A stretch of DNA of 8,029 nt, from positions 1-8,029 of the forward strand of contig JAIWOL010000052.1 of NCBI GenBank assembly GCA_020216925.1, given 5' to 3'. The stretch comes from Thiobacillus sp. GTDB taxonomy: Bacteria > Pseudomonadota > Gammaproteobacteria > Burkholderiales > Thiobacillaceae. The translations under genes and the position numbers were made by a program. How positions within the stretch are numbered: the stretch's first letter is position 1; each line of letters opens with the position of its first letter. Of the stretch, positions 5,383 to 8,029 are shown piece by piece. The notes beneath the pieces were generated by a model. The model was not told where the DNA came from and searched no databases. It saw nothing but the letters and a program-made list of their open reading frames with translations.

Positions 5383-6341
5383 TGATGAAAGCCATTTCCC
5401 CGCGCTTGGCCTTGGGCACGTATGCGCTACTGGCAGCGGGTTTGCTGCCGGCCGGCCTGGCTGTCGCCCGAACGCTTGACCCGGTCCAGGGGCTCCATGT
5501 CCGCCGTCAGGGCGACATGCCGGAGGCGCGGGAAACCGCGAAGACCGTGGTCAAAGCACTCCAGACCCAATGCGATTCGCCGATGATGAAGCAGGCTTGC
5601 CTGACGACGCTGTCGGATCCGGCTGCCACGCCAAAAGCCAAGTCGGGTTGTAAGCAAATGATGTCCGGCTTCAAGCTCAGCGGCAACCTCAACAGCGTCG
5701 GTGAATTCGACGTCGACGAATACTACGTCCCCGCACTCGGCCGATCGGCTCGCATTGTCAGGACAGGCTCCGTGCGGCAAACAGGCGTCTGTACTGCCGT
5801 GGTCGAGCAGCAGGAGAAATTCGAGATCGTCCTTCATCGCGCGACAGGCTTTACCCGCTACGAGCGCAGGACCGACAAGCTAGGGCAGCCATTCTGGATG
5901 CAGTTCGAGCATAAATTCGCTCCTGACCTCGCCGACATGCTGAAAACTGCGGTCGACGCCACGCAGCTGAACGGCAAGGTAACGGTCTCGGCGTCGCTCG
6001 GAAACAAGACGCTGGTGGTGGGCCGTCCATGCGAAATACGGCGGATCAACGCAGGCGCCGTGGAGTTCACTTCGTGCATCCATGCCACCGGGCTCAAGTT
6101 TCCCTCGCACGTCACATTCGAAAGCGAACTGCTCGCCGGCGGCAAGACCAGCCGCTTCGAGAAGCTGGTGTCCTATGCGCACGATGTGGCGCTGTCACGC
6201 GACCTGTTCTTCCCCAGACTTGGCGAAAAGGTGATGACGCAGCAGGACGCCCGCTCCGATCCCAACAATCCAATGAAACGGTGGTGTGCTGCCGAAAAGG
6301 CCCGCACCGGCGTTGACCCGTGCGAGGCTGGCGATGAGTAG
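5379..6341 (+). CDS. Secreted protein with eight cysteines, function unknown
   Basis: I do not recognise this family. The start at 5379 (three consecutive ATG codons) overlaps the TadG-like stop and leads directly into a signal peptide: MMMK, a hydrophobic stretch to about 28, and a likely signal peptidase I site at AVA|RT (after residue 30). The frame is open further upstream, but that would bury the signal peptide. The mature part has about 290 residues, mixed strands and helices by eye, and eight cysteines (65, 74, 91, 138, 218, 233, 303, 315), none in the signal peptide. An even number in an exported protein suggests disulfide bonds. The final stretch includes RWCAAEKARTGVDPCEAGDE. It overlaps the TadE-like start by eight bases, so it is embedded in the pilus operon. 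A role in pilus assembly, as a periplasmic accessory or adhesin, is inferred only from position. Confidence 0.8.
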   Translation: MMMKAISPRLALGTYALLAAGLLPAGLAVARTLDPVQGLHVRRQGDMPEARETAKTVVKALQTQCDSPMMKQACLTTLSDPAATPKAKSGCKQMMSGFKLSGNLNSVGEFDVDEYYVPALGRSARIVRTGSVRQTGVCTAVVEQQEKFEIVLHRATGFTRYERRTDKLGQPFWMQFEHKFAPDLADMLKTAVDATQLNGKVTVSASLGNKTLVVGRPCEIRRINAGAVEFTSCIHATGLKFPSHVTFESELLAGGKTSRFEKLVSYAHDVALSRDLFFPRLGEKVMTQQDARSDPNNPMKRWCAAEKARTGVDPCEAGDE

Positions 6342-7107
6342 CGCACGCACCCTCCTGTCGGCGCGGTCGCGCCAGCACGGCCAGTCGACCGTGGAATTCG
6401 TCGTGCTGTCCCTCGTGCTGGTGCCCCTGCTGCTCGCCGTGCCGCTGATCGGCAAGTACATGGATCTTGCCCAGACCGCGGCGGTCGCCAGCCGCTACGC
6501 GGCGTTCGAAGCCACGGTGCGCCACGCGTCTGCCAATGGGGGGTGGAAGTCCGACGCCGAGCTTGCGATGGAGGTCAGGCGGCGCTTCTTCAGCAACAGC
6601 GAGGCGCCGGTCAAGACCGGCGACGCCGCGGGCGACTTCAATGCGCACCGCAACACGCTGTGGTTCGACCACCGGGGCGCCCCCTTGCTGCCCAGGTTCG
6701 TCGACAACGTTGGAGTCAAGACCGAACGCGCGACGATAGCGCAGCCTTTCGGCGCGTTTTACGCGGACGCGCTCGATCTGCCGCGCGACAACCTTTACAC
6801 CGGGCGGGTGATGGTCGCCGTCGCCGACGTTGCCGGCTTCCAGCCCTTCGACAAGCTGAAGCTGTCCGTCACCCGCTCCACGACCGTGCTGGTTGATCCC
6901 TGGGCTGCCCACGGGCCGGGCATGGTCGAAGCAAAGATCAAGCGGGACGGCGCCAGCCCGTTGGGGCCGTTCCCCTACAAGCCGCTCGAAATCCTGGGCG
7001 GCAACCCCATCGTCGATCTGGCGCTTACCTTGTTCGAATACGGCGCGCCTCCCCCCGACATTGGCCGGGTCGAGCCCGACCGCGTGCCAGGGGACCGGCT
7101 CAAATGA
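6334..7107 (+). CDS. TadE-like minor pilin / pilus assembly protein
   Basis: A 257-residue protein with a pilin-type N-terminus: a basic leader ending SRQHG, then QSTVEFVVLSLVLVPLLLAV. Cleavage after Gly16 places Glu21 at +5. The helix runs on to about 40 and is followed by GKYMDLAQTAAVASRYAAFE, which matches the TadE-like pattern of betaproteobacterial Tad loci. The rest (about 60-257) is a soluble domain without a recognised fold and without cysteines. TadE-type proteins are regarded as minor pseudopilins needed for pilus biogenesis. The start at 6334 is chosen over an in-frame GTG at 6286 because GAGG at 6324-6327 is well placed and the longer form would lengthen the prepilin leader by 16 residues. 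It begins inside the preceding gene and overlaps the next gene by four bases. Confidence 0.85.
   Translation: MSSARTLLSARSRQHGQSTVEFVVLSLVLVPLLLAVPLIGKYMDLAQTAAVASRYAAFEATVRHASANGGWKSDAELAMEVRRRFFSNSEAPVKTGDAAGDFNAHRNTLWFDHRGAPLLPRFVDNVGVKTERATIAQPFGAFYADALDLPRDNLYTGRVMVAVADVAGFQPFDKLKLSVTRSTTVLVDPWAAHGPGMVEAKIKRDGASPLGPFPYKPLEILGGNPIVDLALTLFEYGAPPPDIGRVEPDRVPGDRLK
6372..6390 (+). repeat. Prepilin leader repeat, copy 1 (TadE-like gene)
   Basis: GCCAGCACGGCCAGTCGA within this interval matches the second copy near 7789-7806 except for C against T at one position. It encodes SRQHGQS-type residues around the peptidase cleavage point. The similarity may reflect duplication of the leader or constraint on the encoded residues. 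Confidence 0.5.
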
Positions 7108-7766
7108 TGCGCACGATCTTTTCGGCCTTTTTCCTCGCTGCGCCGCTGTGTGCCGGCGCGGCCTGGCCGCAGCTGCCCGCACCACCCAATGCGCGTCTCG
7201 AGCCCGTCGGAACCGAGGTTCGTCTCAACGGGATTCCCATGCACATGCAGCGGGTGCTGACGGCGCAGGCAGCAGCGGAAGTCGCGCGGCATTACCGCGA
7301 TGCGCTGGGCTCGCGCCACGCGTCGGAACGCCTGCCGGACCGGCTGGTGCTTTCCCAGGGACGCGGCGATTACTTCATCACGGTCAGCATTCGTCCGCTT
7401 GCGCCTGGCGTCACCGAAGCGCTCGTCTCTGTCGCCGACGCGCGCGAGGCCAGGCAGGCTGCCGGCCGGCCCCTGGGATTGCGCGTGCCTGCCGATTCGG
7501 CCGTGCTCTCCGACATGGAGTCGGTCGATGACGGAATGCGCTCGCGGCAGCTCGTGTTGAGCAACACCCACGCGATCCCGACGAATCTTCAAGCCATTTC
7601 GCGCGAGCTGGCGCTGCGCGGCATGCGGCCTGACGGGCCGCCGTTGAGGGCAACCGCGTCCGGGCATGCGCAGCTCTTCCGGGGCGAGGGACGAGAGGCG
7701 CAGCTCACTGTTTTTCTCCAGGGTGGCGGCACCCGCATCGTCCTCACCACGATCGAGAAGCCATGA
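7104..7766 (+). CDS. Exported protein of unknown function in the pilus operon
   Basis: I do not recognise this family. It has 220 residues with a signal peptide (MMRTIFSAFFLAAPLCAGAA, cleavage probable at about 20) and then a Pro-rich linker, QLPAPP. The only cysteine is within the signal peptide; it is preceded by APL, not a proper lipobox, so a lipoprotein is unlikely. Two stretches look alike in layout: a strand, a helix (AAAEVARHYRDAL near 56-68; NLQAISRELALRG near 161-173), then two strands (LVLSQGRGDYFITVSIRPL; AQLFRGEGREAQLTVFLQGG). This may be a repeated strand-helix-strand-strand module. Four-base overlaps on both sides place it firmly between the TadE-like gene and the second pilin. 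A periplasmic accessory role in pilus assembly is inferred from context alone. Confidence 0.78.
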   Translation: MMRTIFSAFFLAAPLCAGAAWPQLPAPPNARLEPVGTEVRLNGIPMHMQRVLTAQAAAEVARHYRDALGSRHASERLPDRLVLSQGRGDYFITVSIRPLAPGVTEALVSVADAREARQAAGRPLGLRVPADSAVLSDMESVDDGMRSRQLVLSNTHAIPTNLQAISRELALRGMRPDGPPLRATASGHAQLFRGEGREAQLTVFLQGGGTRIVLTTIEKP

Positions 7767-7951
7767 AACCTTTACCTCTGCGTTCAAGCCAGCATGGCCA
7801 GTCGATGACCGAGTACCTGGTCGCACTGCTCGTCGCGATGATGATGGTCGGCGTCAGTTTCAGCGGTGAAACCTCGGTCATCGGCCTTTTCCTCGATGCG
7901 GTAAGAACCGCGTTCGAGCGGCTCAGCAGTTTCCTGTCCCTCCCACTTTGA
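7763..7951 (+). CDS. Short Flp/TadE-like type IVb prepilin
   Basis: A 62-residue prepilin. The leader MKPLPLRSSQHG is followed by QSMTEYLVALLVAMMMVGVS; cleavage after Gly12 gives Glu17 at +5 and Tyr18 at +6. The mature protein would be about 50 residues, close to typical Flp size and shorter than the pilin at 3743. After the helix comes FSGETSVIGLFLDAVRTAFE and a short hydrophobic C-terminus (LSSFLSLPL), unlike the polar tail of the first pilin. Leader DNA closely resembles that of the TadE-like gene (see repeat entries). The start overlaps the preceding stop by four bases. It could be a minor or alternative pilin subunit; which one cannot be told from sequence. Confidence 0.82.
   Translation: MKPLPLRSSQHGQSMTEYLVALLVAMMMVGVSFSGETSVIGLFLDAVRTAFERLSSFLSLPL
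7789..7806 (+). repeat. Prepilin leader repeat, copy 2 (short Flp-like gene)
   Basis: GCCAGCATGGCCAGTCGA matches copy 1 in the TadE-like gene with one difference. It encodes SQHGQS across the predicted cleavage junction. Confidence 0.5.
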
Positions 7952-7964
7952 GAAGTAGCAAACC

Positions 7965-8029
7965 ATGGCCTACCGGATCAACAAGAACTGGATCGTTCTG
8001 CTCGCCGCGCTCGGCGTCGGGGGGCTCGC
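7965..8029 (+). CDS. Start of an inner-membrane protein, possibly CpaB/RcpC (3' end outside window)
   Basis: Only 21 complete codons are present: MAYRINKNWIVLLAALGVGG followed by Leu. A short basic N-terminus followed by a hydrophobic segment indicates a membrane anchor or signal peptide. In many Tad clusters the gene after the pilins is cpaB/rcpC, whose product has such an N-terminal anchor, so this is the leading guess. The visible part is too short to prove it. AGAAG at 7951-7955, just after the preceding stop, is a plausible ribosome binding site nine bases before the ATG. Confidence 0.55.
   Translation, partial: MAYRINKNWIVLLAALGVGGL

Noticed and set aside
6286..6333. GTG start for the TadE-like gene
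   Set aside because: The ATG at 6334 has a well-placed GAGG and gives a prepilin leader of normal length.
7104..7163. Lipoprotein signal in the second exported protein
   Set aside because: Cys16 is preceded by Ala-Pro-Leu, and the residue just before the Cys should be Gly, Ala or Ser; a normal signal peptidase I site follows.
1..8029. tRNA, rRNA, CRISPR array, insertion sequence, attachment site
   Set aside because: No cloverleaf or rRNA sequence, regularly spaced repeats, transposase or terminal inverted repeats were seen on reading the window.

Overview
This is a GC-rich window with dense, overlapping genes that all read on the + strand. Base composition, the NarX/NarL-type pair, an EpsA-like LuxR regulator and a Flp/TadE/TadG-type pilus cluster together suggest a betaproteobacterium. 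That assignment is inference from gene families and composition; no rRNA or other taxonomic marker is present.

Left part (1-2145), signalling. The window opens inside the Ala/Pro-rich C-terminal tail of an unidentified gene ending at 216. A soluble GAF-domain histidine kinase of the NarX type follows (best start 248, end 1495). Its stop codon overlaps the start of a NarL-type response regulator (1492-2145), so the two are translationally coupled. The GAF domain carries four cysteines, which raises the possibility of a metal or redox-sensing site.

Middle (2146-3742), regulation. About 500 bases without a convincing gene hold a perfect 9-bp inverted repeat and a good sigma-70-like promoter. 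These lead into a LuxR-type regulator whose sensing domain resembles EpsA (2652-3437). A second non-coding stretch (3438-3742) carries a near-perfect 20-bp palindrome upstream of the first pilin gene. It is a candidate operator for one of the two LuxR-type DNA-binding proteins encoded just upstream.

Right part (3743-8029), the front end of a Tad/Flp-like (type IVb) pilus operon: a Flp major pilin, a TadG-like protein, a secreted protein with eight cysteines, a TadE-like minor pilin, a second secreted protein, a second short Flp-like pilin, and the start of a membrane protein that may be CpaB/RcpC. Four of these proteins carry the same G|Q junction directly before a hydrophobic segment, and three of those have Glu at +5, so one prepilin peptidase could process them all. 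Most junctions overlap by 4-8 bases. The exception is a GC-rich hairpin with a GCAA loop after the first pilin gene, which could set pilin level above that of the minor components. The ATPase, secretin, platform and peptidase genes are not in the window and would be expected downstream or elsewhere.

The least familiar material is the pair of signal-peptide proteins interleaved with the pilin genes, and the regulatory wiring between the two-component system, the EpsA-like regulator and the pilus promoter.
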